From an uncultured Marinobacterium sp. (lineage in GTDB: Bacteria; Pseudomonadota; Gammaproteobacteria; Pseudomonadales; Balneatricaceae), in the NCBI GenBank assembly GCA_947501565.1, contig CANMWJ010000005.1:216512-280511 (forward strand): 64,000 nt of DNA. Direction: 5' to 3'. Each line of letters starts with the position of its first letter. The first letter of the stretch is position 1. Positions 51,244 to 62,107 of this stretch are shown in pieces. Both the position numbers and the translations under genes were made by a program. The notes under the pieces are model-generated. The model saw nothing but the letters and a program-made list of their open reading frames with translations. It did no database searches and was not told where the DNA came from.

Positions 51244-52122
51244 ATGAAGGGCGTAGCTTGGCTCGTTCAGGTGATTATCGTCTTTCTTGTATGTGGCTGT
51301 TCAAACCCGCATCGTGTCCCTGTGCAGGATCGTTCCCGCGCAGAGTCGTTACCAGCGTCGTCCTCTTACACGGTGCGTAAGGGGGATACCCTTTACGCTA
51401 TCGCTTTTCGTTATGGGCTGGATTACCGGACTCTAGCCAGAATCAATGGTATTAACAGTTCCTACCGTATCTTTCCGGGACAGTCGCTGAGGCTTAAACC
51501 ATCCAGCCAGTCTGTGGTCCAACAAAAAGCCACAAGTAGCAAGCCAGTAACAAAAACGGTTAGTCAAAAAGCAACACGAGCTGCTTCTGGTGTAAAAGTA
51601 GCAGAGCGTTCCTCGGTGTCTTCTGTACCGGTAAAGGTTGCTACGAAGCCGGTGGCTAAAACTGCCTCTGCTAAGCCGGTTCATTCTGCTCCAGCAAAAA
51701 AAGTGCCACAGAATCAGAAAACTACTTCAGCTTCTGCAAGTGCAGCCGCTATAAGGTGGAGGTGGCCGAGCCAGGGTAAGTTGCTCGCTGGTTTCAGGAC
51801 CAAGGGCAAAGTGAATAAAGGCATTAATCTGGCTGGCAGCACAGGCGATCCGGTATACGCAGCTGCATCAGGAGATGTTGTATATGCCGGCAGCGGTCTG
51901 CTGGGTTACGGGAACTTAGTGATCATTGATCATAACCAGAAGTACTTAAGTGCCTATGCCCACAACAGTCGCGTTCTCGTAAAGGAAAGTGATAAGGTTA
52001 AGGCCGGTGAAAAAATCGCCGAAATGGGGCGAAGTGGCGCCGATCGGGTGATGTTGCATTTCGAGATTCGCCGTGACGGGGTCCCAGTGAACCCGTTGAA
52101 ATATTTGCCAAAGAAACAATAA
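51244..52122 (+). CDS. nlpD: NlpD-like LysM/LytM lipoprotein, amidase activator
   Basis: A 292-residue lipoprotein (E. coli NlpD 379). The signal ends in the lipobox L-V-C-G-C with Cys 19. LysM binds peptidoglycan (YTVRKGDTLYAIAFRYGLD, residues about 41-85). A basic Ser/Ala/Lys-rich linker covers about 90-165. The M23/LytM domain follows, but the catalytic H-x-G-x-D reads N-K-G-I-N, so it is non-enzymatic, as in E. coli NlpD, which activates AmiC. It precedes rpoS as in most gammaproteobacteria; the rpoS promoter is often inside nlpD. Confidence 0.93.
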   Translation: MKGVAWLVQVIIVFLVCGCSNPHRVPVQDRSRAESLPASSSYTVRKGDTLYAIAFRYGLDYRTLARINGINSSYRIFPGQSLRLKPSSQSVVQQKATSSKPVTKTVSQKATRAASGVKVAERSSVSSVPVKVATKPVAKTASAKPVHSAPAKKVPQNQKTTSASASAAAIRWRWPSQGKLLAGFRTKGKVNKGINLAGSTGDPVYAAASGDVVYAGSGLLGYGNLVIIDHNQKYLSAYAHNSRVLVKESDKVKAGEKIAEMGRSGADRVMLHFEIRRDGVPVNPLKYLPKKQ

Positions 52123-52186
52123 GTTATAAAAATCCTACTATAATCCTAAGGATGGCAATTCGGTAAGGAAAGCACAGGGGTTGGTG

Positions 52187-53188
52187 ATGGAAAAGGTTGA
52201 TAAGGACTACGATATAGAGGAATCATCCAAAGATATGGAGGTGGATGAGGAATCTGAAGAGCGTGGTTCAAAAGAATCCGGTGATGAAGTCCCGGAAATT
52301 ATTGCCAGCGGCCGTGGGCGCGGTAGCTTGGCACACAATGATCTGCTGAATGCAAAAACGCTGGATGCAACGCAGCTGTACCTGAATGAGATTGGTTTCT
52401 CCCCGCTGCTGACTGCTGAGGAAGAGGTGTATTATTCCCGCAGGGCGCTGAAAGGTGATGAAGCATCTCGCCAGCGAATGATCGAAAGTAACCTGCGTTT
52501 GGTGGTTAAAATTGCACGCCGCTATATCAATCGTGGATTGACGCTGCTGGATCTGATTGAAGAGGGTAACCTTGGTCTGATCCGTGCTGTGGAGAAGTTT
52601 GATCCGGAGCGTGGCTTCCGTTTCTCCACTTATGCGACCTGGTGGATTCGACAGACCATTGAGCGTGCGATTATGAACCAAACGCGTACGATTCGTCTGC
52701 CAATTCACGTGGTGAAAGAGCTGAACGTTTACCTGCGTGCCGCACGCGAACTGGCGCAGAAGCTGGATCATGAACCGTCTGCGGAAGAGATCGCACAGCT
52801 GGTGAATAAGCCGGTTGAGAACGTAGAGCGTATGTTGGGGCTTAACGAACGTGTTAGTTCCGTTGACACCCCGATGGGGTCCGATTCGGATAAATCCCTG
52901 CTGGATACGATTCCGGATCAGGACAGCTCAGATCCTGAAACGCTGCTGCAGAAAACCAACATCAGCGGTAATCTGGACCGTTGGTTGACTATGCTGCCGG
53001 AGAAACACTCTGAAGTACTGGCGCGTCGATTTGGTCTGCGTGGTTACGAGATGAGCACATTGGAAGAGGTGGGTAGTGAAATTGGCCTCACTCGCGAACG
53101 TGTGCGTCAGATTCAGGTCGAGGCGTTGCGTAAACTGCGTGAGATCGTCGAGAAAAACGGTCTGAGTGGTGAGGATCTGCTGCAGTAA
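52187..53188 (+). CDS. rpoS: RNA polymerase sigma factor RpoS
   Basis: A protein of 333 residues (E. coli 330). An acidic N-terminus comes first. Region 2 follows with [39 protein letters not shown] and [19 protein letters not shown]; region 3 has PIHVVKELN, and region 4 ends [20 protein letters not shown]. It is the general stress and stationary-phase sigma factor. I chose ATG 52187, with AGGGG 6 bases upstream; TTG 52181 is in frame. It lies in the usual surE-pcm-nlpD-rpoS order. Confidence 0.97.
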   Translation: MEKVDKDYDIEESSKDMEVDEESEERGSKESGDEVPEIIASGRGRGSLAHNDLLNAKTLDATQLYLNEIGFSPLLTAEEEVYYSRRALKGDEASRQRMIESNLRLVVKIARRYINRGLTLLDLIEEGNLGLIRAVEKFDPERGFRFSTYATWWIRQTIERAIMNQTRTIRLPIHVVKELNVYLRAARELAQKLDHEPSAEEIAQLVNKPVENVERMLGLNERVSSVDTPMGSDSDKSLLDTIPDQDSSDPETLLQKTNISGNLDRWLTMLPEKHSEVLARRFGLRGYEMSTLEEVGSEIGLTRERVRQIQVEALRKLREIVEKNGLSGEDLLQ

Positions 53189-53293
53189 CCTCCAAAACGA
53201 TAAAGAGAGATCACTTATCCTGTCTGACCCCTGCCTGGAAAGTGTTCTCTCTCCCTTCTTCTTAGCTTCTCAAGGCTTCCTCTGCTTTACGCT

Positions 53294-53617
53294 TTATTTC
53301 TCCAGATACTGGATCTTGCCCGGTACGTTTTCCCAGGCCTTGGCGTCGGCAGGTGCGGGTTTAACCGCGTTGATGTTGGGCCAGACCTCGGACATCTCTT
53401 CGTTGATCTCAACAAAAGGTAGCTGCTCGTTGCTCAGTTCATCTTCGTGCAGGATCGCTTTTACCGGGCATTCAGGTTCGCACAGACCGCAATCGATACA
53501 CTCGTCAGGGTGAATGACAAGCATGTTGGGCCCCTCATAGAAACAATCTACCGGGCAGACATCCACGCAGTCCGTGTACTTACAGCGGATACAGTTTTCA
53601 GTCACCACGTAGGCCAT
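53294..53617 (-). CDS. fdxA: Seven-iron ferredoxin FdxA
   Basis: A 107-residue ferredoxin. The N-terminal cluster region is [20 protein letters not shown] and the second is [18 protein letters not shown]. The cysteine pattern fits one [3Fe-4S] and one [4Fe-4S] cluster, as in Azotobacter ferredoxin I. It is an electron carrier, perhaps with a regulatory role. It converges on rpoS, as in Pseudomonas, where the small RNA rsmZ lies between; only 105 bases separate them here. It is downstream of mutS on the same strand, with a 63-base gap. Confidence 0.96.
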   Translation of the reverse strand: MAYVVTENCIRCKYTDCVDVCPVDCFYEGPNMLVIHPDECIDCGLCEPECPVKAILHEDELSNEQLPFVEINEEMSEVWPNINAVKPAPADAKAWENVPGKIQYLEK

Positions 53618-53680
53618 CGCAGGCTCCTTGTTGAAAGCGGTTGGCTAACTGCAGTATAGAGCCTGCAATGCTGGTGGATC

Positions 53681-56251
53681 TCAAAGTTCCTGCTTCAGTT
53701 GGTACAGCATCTCCAATGCCTGCCGTGGCGTCAGATCATCGGGGTTGAGCTTATCCAGCTTTTTCACCACTGGATGGGGCGCGCTGCTGAACAGATCATT
53801 CTGTTGCGGAGGTGGTGGGGTTGGGTAGTGCAGCTCGGTACTGGCTTCCTGTTCCAGTAGCACCAGTTTTTCGCGTGCCTGATTGATCACGTGCTGAGGG
53901 ACGCCTGCCAGTTGTGCTACCTGAAGCCCGTAACTCTGACTGGCCGGACCTTCCTGAACCTCGTGCATAAACACAATATGGTCGTTATGTTCGACGGCTG
54001 TCAGATGCACGTTGAACACACCTGCGAGCTGTTCGGGTAGGCTGGTGAGTTCAAAGTAATGGGTAGCAAACAACGTGAGTGCCTTGGCTTCACGCGCTAA
54101 AAACTCTGCACAGGACCAGGCCAGAGACAAACCGTCGAATGTACTGGTACCGCGTCCGACCTCGTCCATCAATACCAGACTGCGATCGGTCGCATTGTGC
54201 AGGATGCTGGCGGTTTCGGTCATCTCTACCATGAAGGTGGAGCGCCCGCCTGCCAGGTCATCAGAAGATCCCATGCGGGTGAAGATACGGTCGACGATGC
54301 CGATTGTCGCGCTCTCGGCAGGTACGTAACTGCCAATGTGTGCAAGCAGAGTAATCAGCGCTGCTTGACGCATGTAGGTGGACTTACCGCCCATGTTGGG
54401 GCCGGTGACGATCAGCATGTGACGGCTATGGTCTAGCTTGAGCTGGTTGGCGACAAAGGGGTCATCCAGAACATCTTCGACCACCGGGTGGCGTCCACCC
54501 TGAATGTCGATCTGCGGTTCCTCAGTTAATACGGGTGCGGCATAGTTGAGGGTGTCAGCGCGCTCTGCCAGGTTACCCAGGACATCCAATTCGGAGAGGC
54601 CGGCGGCGGAGTCTTGCAGTGCAGGAAGGTGTTCTGCCAGTTGTTCAATCAGTGCTTCATAAAGCGCTTTTTCGCGTGTCAGGGCGCGACTTTTCGCTGA
54701 CAGCGCTTTATCTTCAAACTCTTTGAGCTCCGGTGTGATGAAACGTTCGGCGTTTTTCAGGGTTTGACGGCGGATATATTCCGCGGGTGCCTGGTCGGAG
54801 TTGGCACGGCCAATCTCAATGTAGTAGCCGTGCACGCGGTTGTAACCGACCTTCAGGGTGGAGATACCGATGCGCTCCCGCTCGCGGGTTTCCAGATCCA
54901 GCAGATAGTTACCCGCGTTTTCGGACAAGCCGCGCAATTCGTCCAGCTCCGCATCGTAACCCGGGGCAATGACGCCGCCATCGCGGACGACAACCGGTGG
55001 ATTTTCAATGACGGCACGCGCCAGCAGGTCGGCCAGCTGGGGGAACTCGCTGATCGCCTGTGCCAGTTCGCCAGCGCGGGCGGAATCTGTGCTCATAAGC
55101 TGCTGCTGTAAATCTGGCAGTGCAGCCAGTGAGTCCTTGAGGCGTTCAAGGTCGCGGGGGCGCGCGGAGCGCAGTGCTACACGCGCCAGGATGCGTTCCA
55201 TATCGCCGATCTGACGCAGGGTATTTTGCAGCTCTTCGAAGCGGTATTGATCGCGCAACCAGCGGATAACGTCCTGACGTGCAAGAAGTGCCGAGCGGTT
55301 GCGTAGCGGGCGGTTGAGCCAGCGGCGCAGCAGGCGACTACCCATCGGTGTTTTACAGCGATCCAGTACTGAAGCGAGGGTATTGTCCTTGCCTCCGGTG
55401 AGGTTGATGTCCAGCTCCAGGTTTTTGCGTGTTGCGGCGTCCAGCACCACGCTTTCGCTACGCTGCTCGATCTGGATACGGCGGATATGCGGCAGATCGG
55501 TACGTTGCGTCTCTTTAGCGTACTGCAGCAGGCAACCGGCCGCGCAGATTGCGACCGGCAGGTGATCACAGCCGAAACCGCTCAGATCCTGTACGTTGAA
55601 CTGTTTGCACAGCAAGCGCAGGGCGGTTTCCTCTTCGAAGTGCCACGGTGCTTGTGGTCGCAGGCCGCGTTTCTCGGTCAGGATCTCCGCAAGGCCTGAG
55701 TCCTCGCTAAACAGAATCTCGGAAGGGCGCAGGCGCTCGATTTCACTCAGCAGCGGTTCTTCACCTTCCACTTCCAGTAAGCTGAAACGGCCGGAGCTGA
55801 TATCCACAATACCAATGCCGAAGCGCTGTTGATCGCTGTGGATGGCGATCAGCAGGTTATCGCTCTGCTCGTCGAGCAGAGCCTCGTCACTGATAGTGCC
55901 GGGTGTGACGATACGGGCAACAGCGCGTTCAACGGGTCCTTTACTGGTTGCCGGATCACCGATCTGTTCACAGATCACCACCGATTCGCCGGCGCGGACA
56001 ATCTTGGCGACATAACCTTCGGCGGCGTGAAATGGAATGCCCGCCATCGGGATTGGTTCACCGGCGGATTTGCCGCGAGCCGTCAGCGAGATATCCAGTA
56101 GCTGTGCTGCTTTTTTCGCGTCGTCATAAAACAGCTCGTAGAAATCCCCCATGCGATAAAATACCAACTGATCTGGATGTTGTGACTTGATGCGAAGGTA
56201 CTGCTGCATCATAGGGGTGTGGTTTTTAAAGGCTGGGGATTGGCTGGTCAT
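53681..56251 (-). CDS. mutS: DNA mismatch repair protein MutS
   Basis: An 856-residue protein (E. coli 853). Domain I has the mismatch-contacting Phe in [16 protein letters not shown] near residue 36. The ATPase Walker A is [13 protein letters not shown] near residue 615, Walker B is [16 protein letters not shown], and FATHYFEL is also present. MutS detects mismatches and recruits MutL. It diverges from the pncC gene. The C-terminal tetramer region is present (LYQLKQEL end). Confidence 0.98.
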   Translation of the reverse strand: MTSQSPAFKNHTPMMQQYLRIKSQHPDQLVFYRMGDFYELFYDDAKKAAQLLDISLTARGKSAGEPIPMAGIPFHAAEGYVAKIVRAGESVVICEQIGDPATSKGPVERAVARIVTPGTISDEALLDEQSDNLLIAIHSDQQRFGIGIVDISSGRFSLLEVEGEEPLLSEIERLRPSEILFSEDSGLAEILTEKRGLRPQAPWHFEEETALRLLCKQFNVQDLSGFGCDHLPVAICAAGCLLQYAKETQRTDLPHIRRIQIEQRSESVVLDAATRKNLELDINLTGGKDNTLASVLDRCKTPMGSRLLRRWLNRPLRNRSALLARQDVIRWLRDQYRFEELQNTLRQIGDMERILARVALRSARPRDLERLKDSLAALPDLQQQLMSTDSARAGELAQAISEFPQLADLLARAVIENPPVVVRDGGVIAPGYDAELDELRGLSENAGNYLLDLETRERERIGISTLKVGYNRVHGYYIEIGRANSDQAPAEYIRRQTLKNAERFITPELKEFEDKALSAKSRALTREKALYEALIEQLAEHLPALQDSAAGLSELDVLGNLAERADTLNYAAPVLTEEPQIDIQGGRHPVVEDVLDDPFVANQLKLDHSRHMLIVTGPNMGGKSTYMRQAALITLLAHIGSYVPAESATIGIVDRIFTRMGSSDDLAGGRSTFMVEMTETASILHNATDRSLVLMDEVGRGTSTFDGLSLAWSCAEFLAREAKALTLFATHYFELTSLPEQLAGVFNVHLTAVEHNDHIVFMHEVQEGPASQSYGLQVAQLAGVPQHVINQAREKLVLLEQEASTELHYPTPPPPQQNDLFSSAPHPVVKKLDKLNPDDLTPRQALEMLYQLKQEL

Positions 56252-56352
56252 AACGGACTTAGAAAGATTTTGATTGGATTGGTAAAAACCGATTGCTGGT
56301 GGAATTGTACGTGAATTGGTAAGCGATGCGTAGCCAGCACACGGAGGATGGA

Positions 56353-56829
56353 ATGGTTGATAAAAAAGTAAAAAAACTGGCGCAGCTGCTGAAGGGCAAA
56401 GGCTGGAGTGTAACGACAGCCGAGTCCTGTACTGGTGGTGCGGTAGCTATGAATCTAACCGAGGTGGCAGGCTCTTCTGCTTGGTTTAACGCAGGTTTCG
56501 TGACCTACAGCAACCAGATGAAATCACAGATGCTGGGCGTTACAGAGCAGGCGTTGACTGAGTTTGGTGCCGTGTCTGAGTCGGTCGTTAAAGAGATGGC
56601 TGAAGGTGCGCTTGAGCGGGCAGGCGCTGATCTGGCCGTGGCGATCAGTGGAATCGCCGGTCCCGGAGGCGGCACGGTGGAAAAACCGGTAGGCACTGTA
56701 TGTTTTGCCTGGGCGATGAGAGGCGGGCAGACGCGGGTGGAGACCCATTGCTTTGCCGGTGATCGCCATGCAGTGCGTCAAAGCGCCGTAGATTGTGCCC
56801 TGCAGGGCTTGTTGGATGAAATTCACTAA
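56353..56829 (+). CDS. pncC: Nicotinamide-nucleotide amidase (CinA C-terminal family)
   Basis: A protein of 158 residues, the CinA C-terminal domain alone. Motifs are [18 protein letters not shown] near residue 23 (catalytic Ser), [15 protein letters not shown] and [19 protein letters not shown]. It deamidates NMN to nicotinic acid mononucleotide in pyridine nucleotide recycling. A GGAGG 5 bases before ATG 56353 fixes the start; the in-frame ATG 56326 is upstream of it. It precedes recA, as in E. coli and Pseudomonas. Confidence 0.95.
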   Translation: MVDKKVKKLAQLLKGKGWSVTTAESCTGGAVAMNLTEVAGSSAWFNAGFVTYSNQMKSQMLGVTEQALTEFGAVSESVVKEMAEGALERAGADLAVAISGIAGPGGGTVEKPVGTVCFAWAMRGGQTRVETHCFAGDRHAVRQSAVDCALQGLLDEIH

Positions 56830-56835
56830 AGCGGC

Positions 56836-56865
56836 TTGCATTCCGAAAAAGTTGTGAAATAATAC
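56836..56865 (+). promoter_or_regulatory. Probable recA promoter
   Basis: TTGCAT (56836-56841) and TAATAC (56860-56865) are 18 bases apart. The -10 abuts the LexA box, so LexA would block RNA polymerase. Confidence 0.55.
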
Positions 56866-56880
56866 TGTCCAAACATACAG
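56865..56880 (+). promoter_or_regulatory. LexA (SOS) box of recA
   Basis: CTGTCCAAACATACAG is an exact CTGT-N8-ACAG palindrome of the gammaproteobacterial LexA consensus, flanked by TA on both sides. It lies 30 bases before the recA ATG. Confidence 0.92.
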
Positions 56881-56910
56881 TATTTTTCAACGCAACGGGT
56901 TAGGTTGAAG

Positions 56911-57954
56911 ATGGACGCGAATCGTAAAAAAGCACTTGATGCAGCGCTTTCACAGATCGAAAGACAGTTTGGTAAAGGCGCAGTCATGCGTATGGGGGAT
57001 CAGCCTCGCGAGGCGATTCCGTCAGTATCTACCGGTTCTCTGACGCTGGATATCGCACTGGGCATTGGCGGTTTGCCGTTCGGTCGTATTGTTGAGATCT
57101 ACGGTCCAGAATCTTCCGGTAAAACCACCCTGACGCTGCAGGTGATCGCCGAGGCGCAGAAAGAGGGTAAAACCTGTGCGTTCGTGGATGCTGAGCACGC
57201 GTTGGATCCGATCTATGCTGAAAAGCTGGGTGTAGATGTGGATGCACTGCTGGTTTCCCAGCCGGACACAGGTGAGCAGGCGCTGGAGATTACCGATATG
57301 CTGGTGCGCTCCAATGCGGTTGACGTGATTATCGTCGACTCTGTAGCGGCGCTGACGCCGAAAGCGGAGATCGAAGGCGATATGGGTGATTCCCACGTAG
57401 GTCTGCAGGCGCGTCTGATGTCTCAGGCACTGCGTAAACTGACCGGTAGCGTGAAGAATGCGAACTGTCTGCTGGTGTTTATCAACCAGATCCGTATGAA
57501 GATCGGTGTGATGTTTGGTAACCCGGAAACCACAACCGGTGGTAACGCGCTTAAATTCTACTCCTCTGTCCGTCTGGATATCCGTCGTACCGGTGCGATC
57601 AAGCAGGGTGATGAGGTGGTTGGTAACGAGACCCGCGTTAAGGTTGTGAAGAACAAAGTATCGCCGCCGTTCAAGCAGGCCGAGTTCCAGATCATGTACG
57701 GTCAGGGTATCTACCATATGGGCGAAGTGATCGACCTGGGTGTGAAGCAGGGCCTGATCGATAAGTCCGGTGCATGGTACGCGTATCAGGGCAACAAGAT
57801 TGGCCAGGGTAAAGCCAATGCGGCGAAATACCTGGAAGAGAACCCTGCGGTATCGCAGGAGATTGAAACCGAGATACGTGCCCAGCTGCTAACCTCGGTT
57901 CCGTCGAAAGAGGAAGACGAGAAGGCTGACAGCGAACAGCTGGATCTTTCTTAA
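56911..57954 (+). CDS. recA: Recombinase RecA
   Basis: A protein of 347 residues (E. coli 353). Walker A is [13 protein letters not shown] near residue 66. [27 protein letters not shown] and [21 protein letters not shown] are the ATP and DNA loops. The acidic C-terminus ([14 protein letters not shown]) is typical. RecA forms filaments for recombination and triggers LexA self-cleavage. ATG 56911 gives the usual [16 protein letters not shown] 56905 is unlikely. It has a LexA box and a terminator, with recX beyond an inserted minus-strand gene. Confidence 0.98.
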   Translation: MDANRKKALDAALSQIERQFGKGAVMRMGDQPREAIPSVSTGSLTLDIALGIGGLPFGRIVEIYGPESSGKTTLTLQVIAEAQKEGKTCAFVDAEHALDPIYAEKLGVDVDALLVSQPDTGEQALEITDMLVRSNAVDVIIVDSVAALTPKAEIEGDMGDSHVGLQARLMSQALRKLTGSVKNANCLLVFINQIRMKIGVMFGNPETTTGGNALKFYSSVRLDIRRTGAIKQGDEVVGNETRVKVVKNKVSPPFKQAEFQIMYGQGIYHMGEVIDLGVKQGLIDKSGAWYAYQGNKIGQGKANAAKYLEENPAVSQEIETEIRAQLLTSVPSKEEDEKADSEQLDLS

Positions 57955-57976
57955 GTCTCTGTACTCTCAAGATTTT

Positions 57977-58006
57977 AAAAGGGCCCATTTATGGGCCCTT
58001 TTGCGT
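57977..58006 (+). terminator. Rho-independent terminator after recA
   Basis: AAAAGGGCCCAT (57977-57988) pairs perfectly with ATGGGCCCTTTT (57991-58002). It is near-symmetric, so it could also end the convergent DUF192 gene. Confidence 0.9.
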
Positions 58007-58040
58007 TTTAGGTGGGCTTGAACGTATGAGGTGTTACCGT

Positions 58041-58553
58041 TCAGAGCGTTGGCAGCGGTATGAGAGTACCAACCTGGATATGATGATGCTTCGCATATCC
58101 CGCGTTAACTTCCAGAATGTACTTAACCGGTTGTTCAGATCTATATATAGGGCAGGGAGATTGCCGGCAAGGAGGGACGTTATCAGCGATGTGTACCACC
58201 CTCTGGTGTTCTGAGATAAAGATAAGGTCCAGTGGGAACTGCATGTTCTTCATCCAGATCGCGTAGTTGCCGGGCTGAGGATAAACAAATAGCATGCCGG
58301 AGTTTTCAGCCAGCGCTGAGCGATACATCAACCCCCGTGTGCGTTGATCAGCACTCGTTGCCAGCTCCAGCTCAATCTGATGTGAAGGCGAGATGTGAAC
58401 GGCTGTACTACCGTTAGCAGGCAGCGGTTGGTTAGTAGTTTGTGGCGTGCAGGCGGTCGTAAACAGGGTTGTTGCCAGCAGTGCCCCGGCTATGAAAATG
58501 GTGCGGATAGGGACTACAGCAAAGGTGGCTACAGGCGCGAAATTAGGCATCAT
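58041..58553 (-). CDS. DUF192 family lipoprotein
   Basis: A 170-residue protein with a hydrophobic N-terminus and lipobox T-T-A-C at Cys 35. The DUF192 domain covers about residues 50-170: ELATSADQRTRGLMYRSALAEN, GMLFVYPQPGNYAIWMKNM and FPLDLIFISEHQRVVHI. Such proteins are small secreted beta-proteins of unclear role. It is inserted between recA and recX, on the opposite strand, and shares the recA terminator region. A shorter start may be used since the signal has a long N-region. Confidence 0.87.
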   Translation of the reverse strand: MMPNFAPVATFAVVPIRTIFIAGALLATTLFTTACTPQTTNQPLPANGSTAVHISPSHQIELELATSADQRTRGLMYRSALAENSGMLFVYPQPGNYAIWMKNMQFPLDLIFISEHQRVVHIADNVPPCRQSPCPIYRSEQPVKYILEVNAGYAKHHHIQVGTLIPLPTL

Positions 58554-58567
58554 CTATAAAAAGCATC

Positions 58568-58636
58568 ATGTTAGCGGGTGCAGATTATTCTGAAGTAAGT
58601 GGAGCCTGCGTACCACTCAAGGATGCAGGCTAACAT
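58568..58636. repeat. Overlapping inverted repeats upstream of recX
   Basis: ATGTTAGC (58568-58575) is the inverse of GCTAACAT (58629-58636). AGCCTGC (58603-58609) is the inverse of GCAGGCT (58625-58631). The right arms share three bases, so the two stems compete. The 170-base gap between the DUF192 gene and recX has no evident gene. Confidence 0.6.
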
Positions 58637-58723
58637 TGAGGTTGTGGATAAATCTAAAGGTGCTGGAGCAGCGCGGGATTTCGGGTGCTTCTGCTAACTC
58701 TTTACAGGTAACAGGTATAAGAG

Positions 58724-59197
58724 ATGAATCTGGAAAGTACGCAATCAGACGAGCGGCAGGAGATTAAAAGTGCCGTATTTAAGCTGCTGGGTCGCCGCGA
58801 ATATTGTCGGGCAGAGCTGGAGCAGAAATTTTATCGTAAATACGCAGATGAGCAGGTCGACAGCGTACTTGAACAGATGGAGCAGGATGGCTACCTCAGC
58901 GACCGGCGTTTTGTTGAGGTGTTCGTACGTAATCGGCTCTCGCAAAGTTATGGTCTGAAGCGTATTCAGTTTGATCTGCAGCAGAAACGGGTCGACTCAC
59001 ATCTGCTTGACGTTGTATTAGAGGAGTTGGCGCCGGATTGGTTTGAGCTGGCCGCGGATGCCTGGTCCCGGAAGTTCCGTGAACCTCCAAATGGGGACTA
59101 CAAACTGTTTGGCAAGCAGATGCGCTACCTGCTGCAGCGTGGTTTCTCGATGGATGAAGCTCGTGCAGCGATTGAGGGTGCCGGGGAGTTTGAATAG
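58724..59197 (+). CDS. recX: Regulatory protein RecX
   Basis: A 157-residue helical protein (E. coli 166) with the three-helix repeat structure: FKLLGRREYCRAELEQKF, then YLSDRRFVEVFVRNRLSQSYG, LKRIQFDLQQKRVD and a final MRYLLQRGFSMDEARAAI. RecX caps RecA filaments and blocks ATPase and strand exchange. It usually follows recA directly; here the DUF192 gene and a gap intervene, so it is likely to have its own promoter. It starts with a clear gap before ATG and AGGTAACAGG upstream. Confidence 0.93.
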   Translation: MNLESTQSDERQEIKSAVFKLLGRREYCRAELEQKFYRKYADEQVDSVLEQMEQDGYLSDRRFVEVFVRNRLSQSYGLKRIQFDLQQKRVDSHLLDVVLEELAPDWFELAADAWSRKFREPPNGDYKLFGKQMRYLLQRGFSMDEARAAIEGAGEFE

Positions 59198-59385
59198 CAC
59201 TTCCCGCAGTGCCGCCCCGAAGACCGATCTGTTCCGTATCTAATCGCGCGTGCGAAGCCTCCCTCTTCTAGTAATTTTCCCGCCCGGACACAGGCGCTGC
59301 GGTCCGTTCATTCAAAAATAGTCGTACATTTTTCATGCACGTTATATACTGTTGCGCCTTTTTTGGTGAGAAAATTGCCGGGTAT

Positions 59386-59406
59386 GCATCAGAAAAATAC
59401 TGATGC
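59386..59406 (+). other. Stem-loop in the alaS leader
   Basis: GCATCAG (59386-59392), 7-nt A-rich loop, CTGATGC (59400-59406), a perfect 7-bp stem followed by an A/T-rich stretch. A -10-like TATACT lies at 59345-59350. The gap 59198-59457 has no evident gene. Confidence 0.5.
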
Positions 59407-59457
59407 CACTATTATTATTTTTGCCCTGTACTGAACGGATACGCATACGGTTTCCTT

Positions 59458-62061
59458 ATGAAATACATGACAAGCGCTGAAATTCGCCAGGCCTTCCTGG
59501 ATTACTTTGCACAGAACGGTCATCAGGTTGTTAGCAGCAGCCCGCTGATTCCTGGAAACGACCCAACATTGATGTTTACCAACGCGGGCATGGTGCAGTT
59601 TAAAGATGTTTTCCTCGGCGATGACAAGCGCGCGTACACCCGTGCGACCTCATCTCAGCGCTGTGTGCGTGCCGGTGGTAAACACAACGACCTTGAAAAC
59701 GTAGGTTACACTGCACGTCACCATACGTTCTTTGAAATGCTGGGTAACTTCTCCTTCGGTGATTACTTCAAGCGCGAAGCGATCGGTTTTGCCTGGGGAT
59801 TCCTGACCGAAGTACTTGGTCTGCCAAAAGAGCGCCTGTGGGTTACCGTTCACCACTCCGATGATGAAGCTGAGAAGATCTGGAAAGAAGAGATCGGAGC
59901 TGATCCGGAGCGTTTCTCCAAACTGGACGAAGATAACTTCTGGTCCATGGGTGATACCGGTCCTTGTGGCCCTTGTACTGAGATTTTCTTTGACCACGGC
60001 GAAGAAGTTGCTGGTGGTCCTCCGGGTAGCCCGGATGAAGATGGTGACCGCTACATCGAGATCTGGAACGTTGTATTCATGCAGTACAACCGCTCCGCTG
60101 ATGGCGAAATGACACCGCTGCCGAAACCATCCGTAGATACCGGTATGGGTCTGGAACGTATCGCTGCAGTTATGCAGAACGTGCACTCCAACTACGAGAT
60201 CGACCTGTTCCAGAACCTGCTGAAGGCAACTGCAGCGGCAGTTGGTACCAGCGATATGGATAACAAGTCCCTGCGCGTAATCGCTGACCACATCCGTTCC
60301 TGCTCCTTCCTGATTACTGATGGCGTGCTGCCATCTAATGAAGGTCGCGGTTACGTATTGCGTCGTATCATCCGTCGAGCGATCCGTCATGGTAACAAGC
60401 TTGGCGCCAAAGGCCCGTTCTTCAATCAGCTGGTGGCGGCGCTTGTCGCAGAGATGGGCGAAGCCTACCCAGAGCTGGCCAAAGCACAGGATCAGATCGA
60501 ACGCGTCCTGCTGAAAGAAGAGCAGCAGTTTGCGAAGACACTGGATAACGGCATGGGCCTGCTGCGCGAAGCGATCGACGGCCTGGAAGGTTCCGTTATC
60601 GCAGGCGAAACTGTATTCAAGCTGTACGATACCTACGGCTTCCCGGTAGACCTGACTGCCGATGTCGCGCGTGAGCACGAACTGACGCTGGACATGGAAG
60701 GTTTCGAGAAAGCGATGGAAGCGCAGCGCGAGCGTGCCCGTGCTTCCGGTACCTTCAGCGTGGACTACAACGACAAGATCCAGCTGGAAGGCGAAACGCA
60801 GTTTAACGGTTACGACGCGCTGGAAGATCAGGCCAAAGTCATCGCTCTGTTTAAAGAGGGTGAAGCGGTTAACCAGCTGTCCGCAGGTGAAAGCGGACTG
60901 GTGGTTCTGGAAAATACAGCGTTCTACGCTGAATCCGGCGGCCAGGTTGGCGATACCGGTTTCCTGCGTTGGGACCGTGGTCAGTTCAACGTAACCAACT
61001 GTACTAAAGAATCTAAAAACCATCTGCATCACGGTGAGATCGCTGAAGGTGTGCTGGAAGTGGGTGACACTGTTGTCACCGAAGTGGACAAAGCTAAGCG
61101 TCAGGCAACTGCGCTGAACCACTCTGCGACCCACCTGCTGCATGCGGCGCTGCGTGATGTCCTGGGTGATCACGTACAGCAGAAAGGCTCCCTGTGCGAT
61201 GCTGAGCGTCTGCGTTTTGACTTCGCACATTTCGAAGCGATGACCGATGAGCAGCTGCAGCAGGTTGAAACAATCGTCAACGACCAGATCCGCAGCAACA
61301 GTGAGGTCGTGACCGATCTGATGGATATCGAAGCGGCGAAGACCCGCGGCGCGATGGCGCTGTTTGGTGAGAAGTACGACGACGAAGTGCGTGTGCTCTC
61401 CATGGGCGGCGATTTCTCCGTTGAACTTTGCGGTGGTACTCATGCCAAACGTACCGGCGATATCGGCCTGCTGAAGATCGTTTCCGAAGGCGGTATTGCT
61501 GCAGGCGTGCGTCGTGTAGAGGCGGTGACCGGCTCTGGCGCGATGGCTTGGGTTGATGAGGCCGATAGCAAGCTGGCTCAGATCGCCGGCGCGCTGAAGG
61601 GCTCGCGTGAGTCTGTTGTCGAGAAAGTAATGGATATGGCTGACCGTAACCGTCAGCTGGAAAAAGAGTTGGAGCAGCTCAAGTCCAAACTGGCTGCTGC
61701 AAAGGGCTCCGACCTGCTGAGCGCCGCTGTTGACGTTAAAGGTGTCAAAGTGCTGGCCGCTAAGCTGGATGGCGTGGAGCCGAAAGCACTGCGCGATACC
61801 ATCGACCAGCTGAAGAACAAGCTGGGTAGCGGTGTTGTCGTGCTGGCTACTGATGCGGGCGGTAAAGTTAGCCTGGCTGCAGGTGTCACCAAAGACCTGA
61901 CTGGTCAGGTTAAAGCAGGTGATCTGGTGCGTGAGCTGACTGCCAAGCTGGGTGGTAAAGGTGGTGGTCGCCCTGACTTTGCGCAGGGTGGTGGTACCGA
62001 TGCAGCAGCACTGCCATCTGCGCTGGATTCTGTGAGCGGGCTGGTTGAGGCTGCGCTGTAA
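59458..62061 (+). CDS. alaS: Alanine-tRNA ligase
   Basis: An 867-residue class II synthetase (E. coli 876). The catalytic core has motif 1-3 elements ([35 protein letters not shown]). The editing domain has the zinc-binding [11 protein letters not shown] and [13 protein letters not shown], and the C-terminal oligomer/C-Ala domain ends SGLVEAAL. It charges tRNA-Ala and clears mis-charged Ser and Gly. ATG 59458 begins [14 protein letters not shown] 59467 (MTSAEIRQ) matches the family as well, and no strong ribosome site decides. alaS-lysC-csrA is the usual Pseudomonas-type order. Confidence 0.98.
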   Translation: MKYMTSAEIRQAFLDYFAQNGHQVVSSSPLIPGNDPTLMFTNAGMVQFKDVFLGDDKRAYTRATSSQRCVRAGGKHNDLENVGYTARHHTFFEMLGNFSFGDYFKREAIGFAWGFLTEVLGLPKERLWVTVHHSDDEAEKIWKEEIGADPERFSKLDEDNFWSMGDTGPCGPCTEIFFDHGEEVAGGPPGSPDEDGDRYIEIWNVVFMQYNRSADGEMTPLPKPSVDTGMGLERIAAVMQNVHSNYEIDLFQNLLKATAAAVGTSDMDNKSLRVIADHIRSCSFLITDGVLPSNEGRGYVLRRIIRRAIRHGNKLGAKGPFFNQLVAALVAEMGEAYPELAKAQDQIERVLLKEEQQFAKTLDNGMGLLREAIDGLEGSVIAGETVFKLYDTYGFPVDLTADVAREHELTLDMEGFEKAMEAQRERARASGTFSVDYNDKIQLEGETQFNGYDALEDQAKVIALFKEGEAVNQLSAGESGLVVLENTAFYAESGGQVGDTGFLRWDRGQFNVTNCTKESKNHLHHGEIAEGVLEVGDTVVTEVDKAKRQATALNHSATHLLHAALRDVLGDHVQQKGSLCDAERLRFDFAHFEAMTDEQLQQVETIVNDQIRSNSEVVTDLMDIEAAKTRGAMALFGEKYDDEVRVLSMGGDFSVELCGGTHAKRTGDIGLLKIVSEGGIAAGVRRVEAVTGSGAMAWVDEADSKLAQIAGALKGSRESVVEKVMDMADRNRQLEKELEQLKSKLAAAKGSDLLSAAVDVKGVKVLAAKLDGVEPKALRDTIDQLKNKLGSGVVVLATDAGGKVSLAAGVTKDLTGQVKAGDLVRELTAKLGGKGGGRPDFAQGGGTDAAALPSALDSVSGLVEAAL

Positions 62062-62107
62062 GCGATTGAGTGCAACATCTGAGCGTGTTTAAGGATAACG
62101 ATTAACC

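Noticed and set aside
53189..53293. A possible rsmZ-like small RNA between rpoS and fdxA, as in Pseudomonas.
   Set aside because: The gap is only 105 bases. A few GGA triplets occur on the minus strand, but there are no regular GGA hairpins, no clear promoter and no terminator.
56865..57954. An intein or insertion in recA.
   Set aside because: The protein is collinear with the family over 347 residues, with all motifs in order.
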